Origin: Isoetes taiwanensis
Lineage: Eukaryota > Streptophyta > Lycopodiopsida > Isoetales > Isoetaceae
Assembly: GCA_021234155.1 (NCBI GenBank)
Contig: JAJEKV010000060.1
Location: 248,001-312,000 of the forward strand
Length of the DNA: 64,000 nt
Direction of reading: 5' to 3'
The position numbers and the translations under genes are program-made. Shown here piece after piece: positions 23,581 to 34,749 of this stretch. Under the pieces are notes generated by a model that saw only the letters and a program-made list of their open reading frames with translations, did no database searches and was not told the origin of the DNA. Position 1 is the stretch's first letter. Every line of letters starts with the position of its first letter.

Positions 23581-23594
23581 AGGAGGTATCATAG
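22571..23594 (+). pseudogene. L1 ORF2 endonuclease domain, frameshifted and truncated
   Basis: An ATG overlaps the ORF1 stop. The protein shows the exonuclease-endonuclease-phosphatase signatures in order: CITWNLQGIN (first Asn), LFLQEHK (Glu), GGDLNM (Asp/Asn) and the terminal SDHYP (Asp-His). The last lies in another frame (23163-23594), so a frameshift occurred at about 23240-23260. After the endonuclease about 100 codons of linker remain, and the sequence then leaves the LINE at about 23580. In an intact L1 this enzyme nicks target DNA to prime reverse transcription. Confidence 0.8.
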
Positions 23595-25779
23595 GCTTGC
23601 CATTTGCATCCCTGTGCCAAATTTCTGCCCCACCTCTCCACTTATCCTCCGAAGGTCTCATTTTCCATTGCATGATTGGAATCCCTTCTCTCACCCAAAA
23701 AGTGAATTGAAGAGGTCTAGAATGACCTTCCATGTCGAGAGCATAACCATCCACAAAACTCTTCCAATCAGGCACTTCTTCTATGAGAGATCCTATAGGA
23801 GATGGATTTGTACATCCATGAAATATTTCCAATAGCCTGGGAAAGTTGGTAACTGTCTGCTGTCTCAATACATGACTATATTTTCCAAACAATGCGTCCA
23901 CATCCTCATGAGTATGTCTGGGCATTAGGAACCCCAAATTGACTCTTTCAAAAATACCCACAGCTGTTAAGTAGGATAGGAAAGAAAACATCCACCTGTT
24001 CTTATTTTGACCAGCACAATTATCTAGTTGCAAGAGGAGCTTTCTAGGCAAATCTCGAGGTTTAGTACGAGATGTTGAAGCTCCAACATGTTCATTAGGT
24101 CCATTCCTCCTAAACCTTGCCTTGCTAAACTTTTCAATACTATTAGGGGTTCCATCCAACAATGCACTATGTAGTGCCTGGCTAGTTGTAGGATCCTGGA
24201 GGTGACCATTGTAACCCTTCTCATAGTTTCTTAAACACCTCATGATACTCCCAATGTGAAAATCTGGACCATCACTCCACAACTCTAAACTGAAATGGCC
24301 ATAGTAGGTCTGAGACTGCCCATGCAATATTGCCCCAGTCATTGAAATCTGCAAAGGGTATGATCTTCCACATGACTTAGGAATGTACTTGAATTGTGGA
24401 AGACAAGTCTTCTGTTGGTCCATTTTATCATGTATAATACATAGATAGTTATTAGGTTCCATTGCAGATAAGGTCCTCCACATCCAATAAGTTGATCTAC
24501 ATGATAGTTGATCTGTCATATGGTCCTTCATATGTTCCCTTATCTTTGCCCTTAGACTTGGTTGCACAGTCTTATCTAGTGTCTCCTTCAGCTTAGCACA
24601 TAAATTGCACTTGGCAAAGTTGTTTGAAGTTGCTATGGTCACATGCTTGAAATGCTTATTCCATAGCCTACTAAAACTGGGCTGGGATATAGAGGCCACT
24701 CCAAGTTCCCGAAGCAATGCATTTATTTCCTCTAATATGCTCTTCTAAGTACAATGGGATGGCAATCTCTTTTCAACAATAACTCTACCCTGTTCATCCT
24801 TCTTACTCTTATGTGGCATGTTTTCTGCATTGAAATCCACATATCTTTCAAATATTTCCTTTGCAGCTATAGTTCTTGAGGTAGGCCTTACCAGGCCAGT
24901 GTTCCCATGCAATGCAATTTTACTACCATTTTCATGTCTCTTTTGCCAGTTGTGCCAAGAAGAGGTTGGAATTCCATGTATAGCCATCCATGCTTTTGAA
25001 CATATCCACTTTCCATTCAATGGGAATCTTTTCTTCTTTGATCTTTCATCCTGAATTGCATAGCCAAATATGGTGTACATGAAATTCCTCCTGCTATCAC
25101 ACTTATATTCCTGATATGTAGCTCTTGCTACCACCATCTCCTCTATTGTGAACATTCTAATACAGGAGGCCCAACAACATTCACTTCCTCTAACCTGCAT
25201 CAGGGCTTCAGGAGAACAATCATAATCTGACTTGCATCTTTTGGTGGGATAATGTTTGAAAGTTGGAAGTGGCCTCTTGCTACACTGTGTGAACATTATT
25301 GACAATGGTTCTACATCTATAGGAAACATGTAGTTCCCCTCCAGTTTAATACTGCCCCTAGGCCATGCAACAATAGTTGGAACCTCTAGTTGCTTCACAC
25401 AAACAAGGCATTCTTGTTTGCCTGAACCCTTTTCCTTCCAATTGTCATATAATTTTGAGATTGCCACACCTAACCTGTCCTCCCCTAATCTTTCGTCATT
25501 CACTGCATTGATAGGATCTGCTAGAACAATAATCCCTTCTCCTACTGCCTCTCTGTTGCATGCATGCAGGATCTTGACCTTTTTGTTTTTCCAATCGACC
25601 CGAGTATAAAGTACAATTTCCTTTCCTGTATCATCCTTTTCATTTCCTTTGGCATCATCCTTTTCATTTCTGGTCTTTTCCTTTCCTTTGCCATCATCTT
25701 TGTCATCTTCATTAGTTGGGGATTTTTCCTTGCCTTGATCAGCATCATTGGGGGCCTTGGGGGATTTAGCATTTTGCAT
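23563..25779 (-). pseudogene. Second transposase-like gene (LDNCAGQNKNR family), one amber codon
   Basis: One frame covers 739 codons and is broken only by a TAG at 24745-24747. The N-terminal part is Lys/Asp-rich and low in complexity. It is followed by a Cys-containing block, an HGI...HGN.G stretch, a MPHKSKKDEQG stretch, and FAKCNLCAKLK. The C-terminal half has three acidic motifs in the order expected of an RNase H-like (DDE) core: HDKMDQQKT, LLQLDNCAGQNKNR and HTHEDVDALFGKYS. This family is related to, but distinct from, the R copies. A pyrimidine-rich acceptor (cattttag) just before the first ATG suggests an upstream exon. The stop sits close to the junction with the truncated L1. Function in transposition is inferred from motif order only. 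Confidence 0.65.
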
Positions 25780-26194
25780 GCCATTGACCTAAAATGCATA
25801 AAAACATATAGTAAGTTAGCATATCCAAATAACATCTCCCTAGCATGAGTTAACCTATAATATATATTAACCTATAATAACCTTAAATGTTGTAACCTTA
25901 GAAATAAGCAAAAAATCATATTTTTTTAAGGTTAATGCATATGACCATATTGAAATACATCATAACCATATATCATTGGAAAGATCTTTTCATTCCGCAT
26001 CTAATGCAACAAACGCCGCAACATTTTGACAAGTGGATCAAAAGTTATAGGGGAAAAACAACAGCAATGAAGTTGTTGGTGCTGCATTAATTGCAGTTAA
26101 TAGAGGGTAGCCATTCCATTGGAGGATTCTTATGGGGATGAAATGAGATCTCAAATTTCCTCTAATGAAAAACTAAAATTCAAATTCAAATTCC

Positions 26195-26245
26195 TATTCT
26201 TTGGCCCCTTCCTGTTCTTTGCCTACGTCCTGTTCTTTGGCTCCC
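26195..26245. repeat. Triplet of an 18-bp unit in the divergent intergenic region
   Basis: The unit cctgttctttggc..., with small variants, occurs three times in tandem just upstream of the plus-strand ORF at 26271 and about 420 bp from the start of the minus-strand gene. It could be a leader or promoter element, but nothing more is visible. Confidence 0.55.
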
Positions 26246-26270
26246 TCCCTGCTGCGAGCTCCAATCCATT

Positions 26271-27018
26271 GTGGATATGGATGTCAATGAGGTAATCTGT
26301 ACACAAACCGGCATTTCAGACAGGAGAAAACGAAGAAGAACCAAGGAACAAGAAATGTTGAAGAAAAGACGCCAGAGGAAAAGAAGAAGAGAAGAAAAAT
26401 TGGAGCTTGCAGAATTGGCAGAAGGATCCGGTTCATCAAGAAGTGCAAGCAGTAAACGCCGTATTGTCCTTAATTTGCTAACGTCTTTCCATAAACAGAC
26501 CAAAAGAATGGAGGATAGCACGAAGAAAGAAATTTTACTTGATTTTTTGAGGGATAAAACATTGGAAAAATTCATAGGTGAAGAATTAAAGGATTTGGAA
26601 GCCAAGAGCATCGTTATAAGGAGCCTCTGGGACTCCATGCAGACTGTCAAACTCTCTACCAGCAATGACTGCCTAGCAGCCAAGAATAGCTGCCTTGCAA
26701 TGTCTGTACCACGCCGTGCAGATTCTGAAACAAGTGACAAAATCAGCCAGCGAGATCTTGGAAAGGTATTAGGTGTTCACCCAAGAAACCTGCAAAAGGC
26801 AAAGAAAAAGAGGGAAGAGATCGATTACAATGGTGGGAAATGGGTTTCTTACAAGAGGGCTAAAAGATTCGATGCAATTTCAGATGAACATATAGAAAAG
26901 ATTCAAAAATTTTGGATTGAGAACACCAGAGTGTCTCCTAACACAAAGGATGTTAGAACTAGAAGATTGGAGAGAAATGTAAGAGAAGAACATGCTGCCC
27001 ACTATCTGGAGGAATCAC
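26271..27018 (+). CDS. N-terminal exon of a transposase-like protein, divergent to the 23.6-25.8 kb gene
   Basis: The frame is open from ATG at 26271 to 27053, but homology ends at HYLEESQ, where a good donor (cag|gttagt) occurs at 27018/27019. The protein starts with an Arg/Lys-rich helical region (nuclear-localisation-like, coiled coil). It then has a helix-turn-helix-like stretch (ISQRDLGKVLGVHPRNLQKA) and the motif KFWIENTRVSPNTKDV, which corresponds to EFWTQNSRVSSCKKDV in the R copies. It is therefore the N-terminal part of an R-like protein whose later exons I cannot find downstream. The start is 491 bp from the start of the opposite-strand gene, so the two could share a promoter. Confidence 0.6.
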
Positions 27019-28111
27019 AGGTTAGTTTATTTCTGTTATTCATGTTTTCTTAGTTATGGTGCTTAGTGTGGTGGTGCATGTGGTGGTTATTGTGTTGTAC
27101 AGTGATTGTGGTGTACTGTATGCAGCATGTGAATTGTGTGTAGTTGACTCTAGTCTGAAATGCAATATTTAATGTTTGGAATATTATTAGAACATGACAG
27201 AATTGAGTACTCCTTTACTGGGTGTGTGTACAGTCTAAAAATATTTGAGCTATAACTAACTGATCCTCAGATAACAAATTTTTGTTGAATAAAGACAATT
27301 TTTTGTCAGATTCAAGCACAGCTCTGTTGGAAAGTATGATATATTAAAAAAAGGATCTTACAAAATTTGGCTTTACAAAATTTGGCTTTCCATTGAAAGC
27401 TCTGTACCCGAGAACTAAATTTACATGCATGATCCTAAGCAACAGGAAATGCTGGTATGACTGGCTCGAGAACTGGTGCATCCAAAATTATTGTTTTCTG
27501 CACTAAAGCATCTAAGCTTTCTGCAGTCATCCCAGAATTTAACAGGATGAGGTTTGCCAGTGCTTCCTGCATCCCCCCGGTGGTAAACGCACTCTGCCTG
27601 CCAAGAAAACCCGGCCAAGGCTGAGAGAGTCGAGCGGACAAGTGACAGAGAACAAATATACCAGCTGCCCTTGCAGAGCATGTAACATAAGCTGATGGAC
27701 CTTGTCTAAGAGCTCTCTTCCCCGTCAATCGACTCCAAGCATAGCCATTGAAGGCCCAAAGATCCAAATCTGTATGCCTTTAGGTTGGATTCGAAATCAG
27801 CAAAGAAGGTGGATTTAGGCATATCCACCTTCGAGATTGATCACGAGCCCCTGCTCAACATGTGCCAATGCCCTCCTCGCCACCCTACAATAGCCATAGT
27901 GATCTCTCGAACATCCTACCATGTTGCCGGAATGAACTTGTTCGAATTGGCGCGAATTGGGAATGAAACGCAGAAAATCAGACGTAGGAACAGGATTTAG
28001 GACCCAGATCCTTTTCTAATGATTAGAAGAGGAATGTAATTATTATCAGGGTGTACGAATTTCAGAAGTGTTTATGAGAGCAGGCTAGGCAGATTTTTAT
28101 GTCGATTTAAA
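27019..28111. other. Intron-like or unannotated DNA after the 26.3 kb exon
   Basis: Starts with a donor site. No exon continuing the upstream protein was found. A minus-strand open frame at 27421-27767 has no recognisable domain, and a plus-strand one at 27785-28000 is likewise unassigned. The ttacaaaatttggcttt motif is duplicated near 27357-27390. Confidence 0.3.
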
Positions 28112-28250
28112 ATAGGATAAAAGTGATGTGATGTGATGTGTGGTGTCGTGATGGTGTGGTGTGGTGTGGTGTGGTGTGGTGTGGTGTGGGTTGCGTTATG
28201 TCCATGGTGTCATGTGGGTGTGTGCATGTTAATGTATGATATGTGTGGAT
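28112..28250. repeat. G/T-rich microsatellite (gtgtg / gtgat units)
   Basis: Begins with gtgat-type pentamers and passes into a run of ggtgt pentamers at about 28152-28188, then degrades. It is the strand complement in composition of the C/A array that starts 12 bp later. Confidence 0.85.
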
Positions 28251-28261
28251 TCAATTTTATT

Positions 28262-28780
28262 TATTCTCCCCCCTCACCCCACCACACCCCATCTATCCCA
28301 CCACCATAGACTACCACCACATCTTTGCGACCACCACATTACCACCACATGCACACACATCCCACCACATCCCACGCCACACCCCTCCACCACCACCACC
28401 ACACTCCACCACCACCACATCACACCACAATCCACAACACCACACCACACCACCACCACTACACCCCCCACCACACTCCACCACCACCACACACCACCAC
28501 CACACCACCACACCCCCACCACACCACATCATAGCACCACACACCACTACACACACCACCACCACCACCCCACCACCACACCACACACACCACCACCACA
28601 CCCACCACCACCACCCCCACCACCACGCCCCACCACCACACCACACACCCACGCCACCACACTCCACCACCACCCCCACCACCACACCCCACCACCACCA
28701 CACACCACTCCACCACCACAATCCACCACCACACTCCACCACCACCACACTCCACCACCACTCCACACTCCACCAATCTA
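28262..28780. repeat. C/A-rich microsatellite (cca / ccaca units), about 520 bp
   Basis: An array of mixed cac, ccaca and caccac units with occasional t and runs of c. It gives long artificial His/Pro/Thr-rich frames on the plus strand and Trp/Val/Gly-rich frames on the minus strand, none of which is a gene. Because the preceding tract is G/T-rich on the same strand, the two can pair as a foldback. The minus strand has many GG pairs spaced by T. Confidence 0.9.
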
Positions 28781-29859
28781 AATATTCTTATATCCAAAGC
28801 TCCTTATTTAACGTCAGACTTGTGCAATTGAATCTTGAATACTCGTCTGCGTATGTAGTTATGTTAGGATATAATCTGATTCTGGTATAGACATAAGGCA
28901 ATATGCGATGCATGGAAGCTTCTCACCAAAGCATGACCACACAAAAGTTCAAACAATGAGCTCACTTCTTGGAAAAACCGATGATAATTTTCTGTATGTG
29001 ATATTGCAGCAACATTTATACTCAATAACCCATTCTATGGGTGACATCATCGGGACGAGAATTCTTTCTATCAAGGTCCAATGTAACACTCTTATATTAT
29101 TAATACATATTCTCTTCGCGTGCCACTGAAATTCACATTACTACAACTAAAATTCCAACTCAAATCCATCTATCTAGCCTTCTTCCCAACCTTGCAGTTC
29201 TGCTAGTTTTTGGTATTTTTCACTATGCAGCAGGGGGAGCCGGATTCTTCAAGAGGGGGGAGGGGGTGTGCTTCTGTCGGGGCAGGGCCCGGATAAATCA
29301 GTCCGGAGGAAAGGGTCCGGATAAGCCAAACTAGCCTTTCTTTGTGGCAGATGTCCTTGCTGATGTCGATAAGTGATAACTGTGGCAGAATTAAAAAACG
29401 TGGAGCTTAAGAATCGATGATGGGTTAGCTAGGTTAGCGGATGGCAACAGAGCATTTAAGTGCTTTTAGAATTTTTTGTTCTTTCTTGTTCTTTATTGCA
29501 TAATTGACGGGTTATTTGAGGTTACCAATAAAAAAAGAAAATTGTCACAACACTAAAGTGGGGTATCGAATTTTGAGAAAATGTCCAAATCATTGAATAT
29601 ATACAAGAAAAGGCATGAAATTTGTTGTTTTTAGAGGAATGTTTGGAATATTCCTTTTAAAGAAAGAAAGAATGAACGACTTTTATCATCCACAGAGACC
29701 AATCGGCCTATGAGACCCAAAGAAGAAGTGCATCAGACTTATTACTGTCCGGGTTAAAAAAAACTCGCCCCGAAGGGTTTTTGAGGGAAAACCATGGTAG
29801 TAATAATAAGAATGTTGTCAAATTGTACAGATATACATCAACATAAATTATATATACAT
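28781..29859. other. No gene recognised
   Basis: Mostly AT-rich, with a short G-rich island at about 29230-29320 containing ggcagggcccggataa and tccggataagcc near-repeats. No open frame of interest; possibly degraded 5' sequence of the LINE that follows. Confidence 0.35.
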
Positions 29860-30035
29860 GTCAAGTGCGTGCCCGCCACAGTCAATCTCCTTGTTCAAGA
29901 CGGATAGGCAAAACCGGTACTTATAGGTACGCGTGCAAAACTGTAGTAGCAGACCTCTCTTGTGGGCCACATGCAGAGAGGAACTTGTATCACACCCACT
30001 CGGATGTGGATAGACTGGATCCTTATGTCGATCTA

Positions 30036-30081
30036 TACAATAACATATAGCAGCATAATACAATAACATATAGCAGCATAA
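30036..30081. repeat. Perfect 23-bp tandem duplication
   Basis: The unit tacaataacatatagcagcataa occurs at 30036-30058 and 30059-30081 without mismatch, inside the endonuclease coding region. It is one cause of the frame break just before the GDFNAR motif. Confidence 0.9.
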
Positions 30082-30085
30082 GCAG

Positions 30086-30448
30086 TTGGGCAGTGTCATA
30101 CTCCTTGGAGACTTCAATGCACGCATCGGGGTAGAACAACCCATGAGATTTGATCCCTTGACTAATGATGTGTTGCAGCTGTGTCCTGCTGAAGGAGCTT
30201 GTCCATGGACATTAGATGACAATCAGGTCATACGCTATGGTAGGCAGTTGTTTTTGCTCTGTAGGATATGTGGCCTGGTAATTTGCAATGGACTGGCACA
30301 GTGGCCATCCTCCCACAAGAGCACTTGCAGGCAGGAAAACCAGGGGGCGGATCTAGTGTGGTGGACTATGTGTTGGTGCCTGAGTAGGATATGCATGTTG
30401 TCAAGCACTTCCAGGTGGGAACAGATAAGGATGAAGAGGTCGACTTAG
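30086..30448 (+). pseudogene. LINE endonuclease domain fragment
   Basis: The open frame contains VILLGDFNARIGVEQ, which holds the catalytic Asp and Asn of the exonuclease-endonuclease-phosphatase fold. The earlier Asn and Glu motifs should lie upstream at about 29860-30036, but that part is too decayed to read. The final Ser-Asp-His motif is not evident. A second short duplication, caacctttcctcataatcaa, occurs at about 30674 and 30720 just downstream. Confidence 0.65.
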
Positions 30449-31131
30449 ACCACCTACCACTTTACTTGCAGCCAGCTTGGCAGGTTGTGTGAACCCCTGT
30501 GTGACAACTCCTCGCATGCCTAACTGCAATTGGATTATGAACATGCAGGGGCTTATTCCCAGATGCTCCTAGATGACCTGGAAGGAATTTTGCAGTACCC
30601 TACACTAGAGCAACAGACAGGCCAGCTGATTGACGTGCTTAAGACTACTGCGGAAAGGTGCTGTGGGAGAAGCCGCAACCTTTCCTCATAATCAATGGTT
30701 TGGTGCGACGGATCTCCAAGACCACAACCTTTCCTCATAATCAATGGTTTGATGCAGAGTGCAAGGAACACAAACACTAGCTCCACCAGGTCACAGACCC
30801 TGCTTTACGCCCACATGTAGTCAGACAGTACCGCATCTTCCTTAAAGCTAAGAAAGCAGGGTATATCGCAGCGAATCAAAGGGAAATGTTCTACCTCCTG
30901 AAACGTCATCCCAAGAACTTCTGGCGAAGGGTTCTCAGAAAGCCAGTACAGCCCACAGGGGTACATCACTCCCGAGCAATGGAGGCAATACTTGCAACAG
31001 CTATACGACCCTTAGAGTGCACAAGCAGCATTACCCTGCAAGAAGGCCAAGTGCTGGAAATCATAGAGTCAGACCTGGACCAAGGCTTACAGCATCTTGC
31101 CAATGGGAAAGCGCTAGACCTGGATGGTATG

Positions 31132-31233
31132 TAGGCAGAATTGCTCAAGTGGGTAGGGCTGTCCATAGTACCGGTCCTGACCGCCTTGTTCTACAAGGCA
31201 TTACAGGAAGGTTTATGACCACGGTGGACCAAT
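31132..31233 (+). pseudogene. LINE reverse transcriptase, first part (before nested insertion)
   Basis: Translation gives AELLKWVGLSIVPVLTALFY, the usual start of a LINE reverse transcriptase. It is preceded by a TAG (31132-31134) exactly where DGxQAELLK-type sequences usually have a residue before Ala. The frame runs to WTNSK, where the nested L1 fragment begins. After removal of that insertion, VPIYKKGN follows, matching the standard W..S.VVPI.KKGN order. Confidence 0.7.
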
Positions 31234-31240
31234 AGCAAAG

Positions 31241-32118
31241 AGGATATATAGGGATCTGTGCCAGGATACCCCCTTGATAGCTGAGGTAAGGCTTGGGGGC
31301 AGACACTAAAACCTTACTGTCAAACTCCTGGAAGTCTATCTGTTCTAGGAAGATTCAGTTTTTCAGATGGTTAGCTCTTCAAGGGGGATTAAGTACTATG
31401 GAAAGGCTATTTAATAAGGGCATTACGGGTGATGATAGCTGTCCATTGGACTGTCAGGTTACTGAATCCATAGCACACCTCTTCTTCTGTCCCCGGATTG
31501 CTGAATTTTGGTAGTGGGCCTGTCCTATTATTGGTATCATGTTAAGCCAACTGGTCTGGCCAGATCTGCTCCTCACCACGGATCACAGCTGTATTGATGC
31601 CTCCCTGGTGAATCTGACACTTTGGGTTATCTGGAAGCATCGTTGTGATGTGGCTTTAGGTGGTCAGGGGATCTCCATGGAGAAGCTAAAAAACTTTTTC
31701 AATATGGAGATTGCTCTAATGGCTCTATCTCATCATAAGAAGAAAGGCTCGAAATACAACAAAGCACTTGATAAAGTAGGGACCTTGGTAGGGTTCTATT
31801 CATACTTCAGGTGCCATTGGGTTGATGAGTAAGTAAGAACTACTGGTAATGAAGCAGGTTGCATTTTATTCGGAGAAGTAAATCTGTGGATCCTGTACTG
31901 GTATGAAGCTGACTCTCTCTATAGTACCCACTCTTAGGTGAAGAAAGTAGATTTTTCTTATAGTAACCTTTAAGTGGGGAAGACGAGCAGATGCCCTCTG
32001 TAGTGCTCGTACTAGGACTTCCACATCATCCGTATCTCCCTTGTAGAGGGACTCTATTGTACATACTTTCTAAATTTTAATATACGAATATATCTTACCC
32101 TAAAAAAAAACAAAAAAA
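31241..32118 (+). mobile_element. Nested 5'-truncated L1 (zf-RVT 3' end) with poly-A and target duplication
   Basis: The fragment encodes the zf-RVT tail of a plant L1: KIQFFRWLALQGGLSTMERL, then DDSCPLDCQVTESIAHLFFCP with the Cys/His pattern, then a further C-terminal domain to about 31832. It ends in an A-rich tail (32102-32118). The 7-bp sequence agcaaag occurs directly before it (31234-31240) and directly after the tail (32119-32125). The surrounding reverse transcriptase reads through in frame once the insert and one duplication are removed. This is a textbook 5'-truncated LINE insertion. Confidence 0.9.
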
Positions 32119-32124
32119 AGCAAA

Positions 32125-33740
32125 GTTGTTCCCATCTATAAGGCAAGTAACCCGCACTGCCCAGCCAATTACTGAGCAATCATGGTCAGTTCGGTATTTG
32201 CAGAACTGCTAGCCGGGATTCTTGAACAGTAGTTGACGCGCAGGGCAGAGGCAGCAGAGGTGCGGCCCCTCACTCAGGTAGGATTTAGGCCCCAACACTC
32301 AACTATTGCCACATCTTCATGCTGCGGACTCTGGTTGAAGACAGCAGGAACCGCCGACAGGATCTATACTGTTGCTTCGTGGACTTTGCGAAGGCTTTTG
32401 ACACTGTCCCTTGGGAAAAGCTATGGGCAAGATTGTGACAGTGGGGGGTTCTTGTAGATCTGCAGAATGTAGTGTACATATTATATGAGACATGCTCGGG
32501 CCCGTTGCAGCCGACCAGCCGACTATTCGATAGTAGTATCGGGGCCCACCAAGATGCCCTCTCTCTCCAATATTGTTTGGGCTTTACATTGATCAGTTAG
32601 AGAACTAGCTTGCTGACAATGGGGACGATGGAGCTCACCTTTTGCACCGAATCATCAGGCAATTAATATATGTTAATGATGTGGACCTCCTAGCTTACAT
32701 TCCAACAGACATGCAGTGCCATCTCAATGCCCTAGACACATTCTGCTAGGCGACTGATATGCACGTCAACCTAGCCAAGACTAAGGTGGTCCTCATATCA
32801 TTCTCTCATCAGTTGAGAGTCCCCTCCTTCAGTTATCGGGAGCAAAATATAGAAGTGGCATCCACATACAAATATTTGGAAGGGGAGTTTCCTTCTATTA
32901 TGCACTGGGACACATCCATACGGCTACGAGTGACAGCGGGCTAGAAGGCACTATATGCAATGCAGAACAATAGTCACAAAGCAGAGTTGTATGATTGGGC
33001 CCATCAGTCGCACCTATTCAAGGTCTTAATGGAGCCTGTCCTTTTATACGGGGTCGAAGCATGGGACCCAGTGGTGTCCTTTGCTACCTGGAATGACCTA
33101 GAGCAAGTGCAGAAAGCCTTCTTGGTACGAGCATTGGGGGTGAAGTCCACAGTCCCATATCAAATTCTGTTGCAGAAAAGGTTTCTTGCCTCTTCAGAGG
33201 GCGGCCCTTGATCACCACATTGTCTATTTTCAGAAAATGGTCAATATGGACGACACTCGTCTCCCTAACCTAGCTTATATCATGGCAATGGGGTTGCAAT
33301 GCCTCAAGGCCTGCTCGAGGGAAAAGAGAGCTCAATTGCTGGCTAGATGGAATGTGCAGGAGCCAAAGGTGCATACATGTGCAAACAAAGGCAGCTCACC
33401 ATAGCTCGAGACAATATCTCGACACTTGCTTCCTCGGTAAGCTCTGGGATGCCAGTGCCTTGAACAGGTCAAGACAGCACACTACCAGCACCACATCAAT
33501 CCCACATTTGCCTTATGAAAAGGCACAGACTCATTGCCTCCATTCGCATAGGGGCACACCATCTTCGAATTGAGACGGGCAGATGGATTGATGAGCCATG
33601 CTAGAACAGGCTTTGTCAGTGCTGCCAAATGGGAGCCGTTGAGGATAAATTTCATACTCTTCAAAGTTGTCCAGCATATGATCAAATCCGGACATGCTAT
33701 GCTGAGTTGGTCAGGCCTGGCCAGCCGCTACATGTGACTT
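32125..33740 (+). pseudogene. LINE reverse transcriptase palm to C-terminal zinc knuckle, inactive
   Basis: After the nested insert the reverse transcriptase continues: GFRPQHSTI, then FVDFAKAFD (motif A, catalytic Asp, about 32376-32402). The motif C box reads YVND (32669-32680) where YADD or YVDD is expected, so the first catalytic Asp of the pair is Asn. Then come NLAKTKVVL, STYKYLE and YGVEAWDP, and at 33610-33690 a CCHC-type knuckle in the ...VEDKFHTLQSCPAY context. Several stops (for example TGA at the Arg of a NYRAI motif, about 32171) and frame changes occur. Confidence 0.75.
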
Positions 33741-33772
33741 TGAGCATGGCTTTCGTACTAGTAGCAGGCAAA

Positions 33773-33792
33773 CCCCCCCCCCCCCCCCCCCC
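33773..33792. repeat. 20-base C homopolymer
   Basis: An uninterrupted run of 20 C downstream of the LINE zinc knuckle. Such long C runs are rare and also prone to sequencing or assembly error, so the exact length should be treated with caution. Confidence 0.8.
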
Positions 33793-34749
33793 AAAATGGC
33801 CCCACTTTCCTGTGCAACCATTGAAGATTGGGTGGCGCTGGTATCCTGGCAAGTCGGGTATCCTATGTCCTGCATGCTCCTATGTTTCCATGAGGAAGAT
33901 GAGATCCATGTCTATGGCAACTAAGTTGAGACTATCTATCTCCCTTCTGCTATGGAAAGCCCCGACAATTCCAAGAGACCATGCAGAGGCACAATTCCTA
34001 TTTGTTGGCAGAGCTTGCAACTACAGATTCAGTGGTCGCAGTAGAATGGGGGATGGTAGAAGTGGAAGCAGCATGAGACATGCGAGCTGCGAAAGGTGAG
34101 GCAATCGAAATAGGGCATGCGGCTGTAGCAGGCAAAATAGGGACATGATTAGGAGCTGCTGGAGGGTTCGCAGCATTTGCAGCAGCATTTGATTGCTCGA
34201 AGACATGCATCTTGCCTCGGATCAGTCTTGCAGGTCCTTCATGTCTGCATACACTTTATCTTTGGCCAACTCGTGTCCCCGGTCTTTTTGTTGTGCTGAG
34301 GTCAGATCTCGGTCAATATATAAGGCAGTACCCTTCAACTGCCCACCTTGGCGCACTCACTTGCACGTCCCGGACTGTGAATATGACTACCCGAGGGCGA
34401 TTTAAACATTGGATACCATGGCAGCTCGCTCTAATAATGTGTACTGGTATGTGGAACATCATTCAAGTGAGGATTAGCATCTGGAGTCAGTTAATGAGGT
34501 CCTCCCCTGCCTCTTCTGTCAAACCACGTACCACTACATTGTGGCTTCTCTATCTCAGCTCTTGGAGCTCTATGATCATTGGGTCAATGCTGCCTGGCGC
34601 AATGGGTGTTGTTTGCTGTCGGCAGGGCATGGGATGTGGCCTATATTGGCACGGTGGTGGCATGGGGCAGCTTGGCGGTGCAGTAGTAGGTGGTCCTGGC
34701 TGACTCTTGGGCAAGTGGGACTGCCGTGGCAAGTGTAGTGGCCTCTCAT

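Larger units (their letters stand above)
29860..34000 (+). mobile_element. Decayed non-LTR retrotransposon with nested insertion
   Basis: Plus-strand blocks in order: endonuclease (30086-30300, VILLGDFNARIGVEQ); linker (30770-31134, with FWRRVLRKP and DLDQGLQHLANGKALDLDG); reverse transcriptase start (31135-31233); nested L1 insertion (31241-32118); reverse transcriptase palm (32125-32740, with FVDFAKAFDTVPW); then connection and a C-terminal CCHC knuckle (33610-33690, CQCCQMGAVEDKFHTLQSCP). This is a different clade from the L1s in the window because it has the IETGRW...CPAY tail and no zf-RVT. Many stops and frameshifts. Its 3' end is uncertain, near the 20-base C run or shortly after. Confidence 0.75.

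Noticed and set aside
27421-27767. Minus-strand ORF of 110 codons
   Set aside because: Two overlapping frames are open to similar extent and neither shows a domain; could be an exon but not supportable.
28236-28890. Long His/Pro/Thr-rich and Trp/Val/Gly-rich open frames
   Set aside because: They are translations of the microsatellite arrays; a low-complexity repeat keeps several frames open by chance.
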